From Rhizobium sp. NXC24 (GTDB lineage: Bacteria; Pseudomonadota; Alphaproteobacteria; Rhizobiales; Rhizobiaceae), in contig NZ_CP024311.1 in NCBI RefSeq assembly GCF_002944315.1, positions 224,501 to 288,500 on the forward strand: a stretch of 64,000 nt of DNA, in the 5' to 3' direction. Under the pieces are notes generated by a model. It saw only the letters and a list, made by a program, of their open reading frames with translations, was not told the origin of the DNA and did no database searches. Positions 63,593-64,000 of the stretch are shown here, in pieces. Made by a program: the position numbers and the translations under genes. How positions within the stretch are numbered: the first letter of the stretch is position 1; each line of letters opens with the position of its first letter.

Positions 63593-63786
63593 GCTCGGCC
63601 ATTCCTCCAAAATAACTGGCAAGGAGATCGATCCGCTGCGCCCCGCCCCAGAGCGGCAGCGTGTTCTTAAACGTCAATCTGAAAATGAATTTCATCATTT
63701 CGAGTATTTTCCCGAAGCGCGTTGACGAATGGGAAAATTTCGCTCAAGCTGACGAAAATAAATTACGCAGCGGGAACGTTACCAGT

Positions 63787-64000
63787 ATGCGAGTGGGGAT
63801 CATTGGACTCGGATTCCGTCTGGGATATCTGGGGTATGTTTTCAAAGCGATCGATGACAGCTTCGAGATCGCGGGCTATGTGGATCCCGAGCCGGCGGGC
63901 CTTCAGGGCCTGACCGAAAACGGCATTTCGGCCGGCAAGGCCTATGCCTCCCCGCAGGAGCTGATCGCCAGTGAAAAGCTCGACCTGCTGATGATTGGTT
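63787..64000 (+). CDS. Gfo/Idh/MocA-family oxidoreductase (N-terminus only)
   Basis: The window ends inside this gene, so no stop codon is seen. From the ATG at 63787 the protein reads MRVGIIGLGFRLGYLGYVFK, then a Rossmann-type pattern with the acidic residue in IAGYVDPEPAG and a second strand region KLDLLMIG at the edge. This is the usual start of NAD(P)-binding Gfo/Idh/MocA sugar or inositol dehydrogenases. A weak GGGAACG site precedes it. It lies in the polysaccharide region, but its role is not shown. Confidence 0.8.
   Translation, partial: MRVGIIGLGFRLGYLGYVFKAIDDSFEIAGYVDPEPAGLQGLTENGISAGKAYASPQELIASEKLDLLMIG

Noticed and set aside
63593..63786. In-frame tail of the small secreted protein and a 63-residue frame at 63722-63913
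   Set aside because: The first is low-complexity after the likely frameshift; the second is an out-of-frame shadow of the Gfo/Idh/MocA start.
1..64000. CRISPR array or insertion sequence
   Set aside because: No regularly spaced identical repeats and no transposase-like frames found on either strand.

Overview
The window reads as chromosomal DNA of a fast-growing rhizobium (Rhizobiaceae, Alphaproteobacteria, most likely Rhizobium). The evidence is high GC with strong third-position bias, a Tad/Cpa pilus locus of the alphaproteobacterial type, a BMP-type nucleoside transporter with its salvage genes, and dispersed intergenic palindromes resembling those known from rhizobia. No phage, insertion sequence, CRISPR array or rRNA operon is visible. 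All functions are read from sequence motifs and context; no database search was possible.

Layout. 0-0.6 kb: a RHH antitoxin / RelE-ParE toxin pair. 0.6-14 kb: mixed metabolic and regulatory genes: a DUF1444-like protein, an MscS-type channel, an aldo/keto reductase, a translationally coupled Old Yellow Enzyme + SDR pair, an alpha/beta hydrolase, a TauE/SafE permease with a divergent LysR gene, a MarR-cytochrome b561 pair divergent from a monooxygenase-like gene with a clear palindromic operator, tRNA-Ser(GGA), and an AraC/NmrA pair. 14.3-25.9 kb: a nucleoside uptake and salvage island. One strand carries the BMP binding protein, ATPase, two permeases, cdd, PNP, deoC and deoA; the other carries deoB, add and upp. 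A strong hairpin after the binding-protein gene probably lets it be made in excess of the membrane parts. 26-39 kb: the Tad pilus locus, with two TadE-like proteins and a secretin-N-domain protein on the minus strand, two tandem pilin genes, then cpaA-cpaF, tadB and tadC; a LysE exporter gene separates tadC from a convergent tadD-like gene. 39-49 kb: peptide and amide metabolism: leucyl aminopeptidase, a small MarR, an NlpC/P60 hydrolase, and a minus-strand series of P1 peptidase, peptide-binding protein, two permeases and an amidase, with no ATPase subunit. 49-54.4 kb: a very large three-module kinase-like/M23-like/aminotransferase fusion, a secreted protein and purU. 54.5-64 kb: a polysaccharide locus with an acyltransferase, Wzy-like polymerase, secreted GH5 glycanase, Wzz-like protein, FlaA1-type dehydratase, family-25 glycosyltransferase and the start of a Gfo/Idh/MocA oxidoreductase that runs off the end.

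No wholly new system stands out. The best leads are fine-scale: conserved stem-loops in both pilin leaders, the intra-operon terminator in the nucleoside operon, dispersed repeats that supply stop codons to neighbouring genes, a peptide transporter without ATPases, the three-module fusion, and a frameshifted small secreted protein near the right edge.
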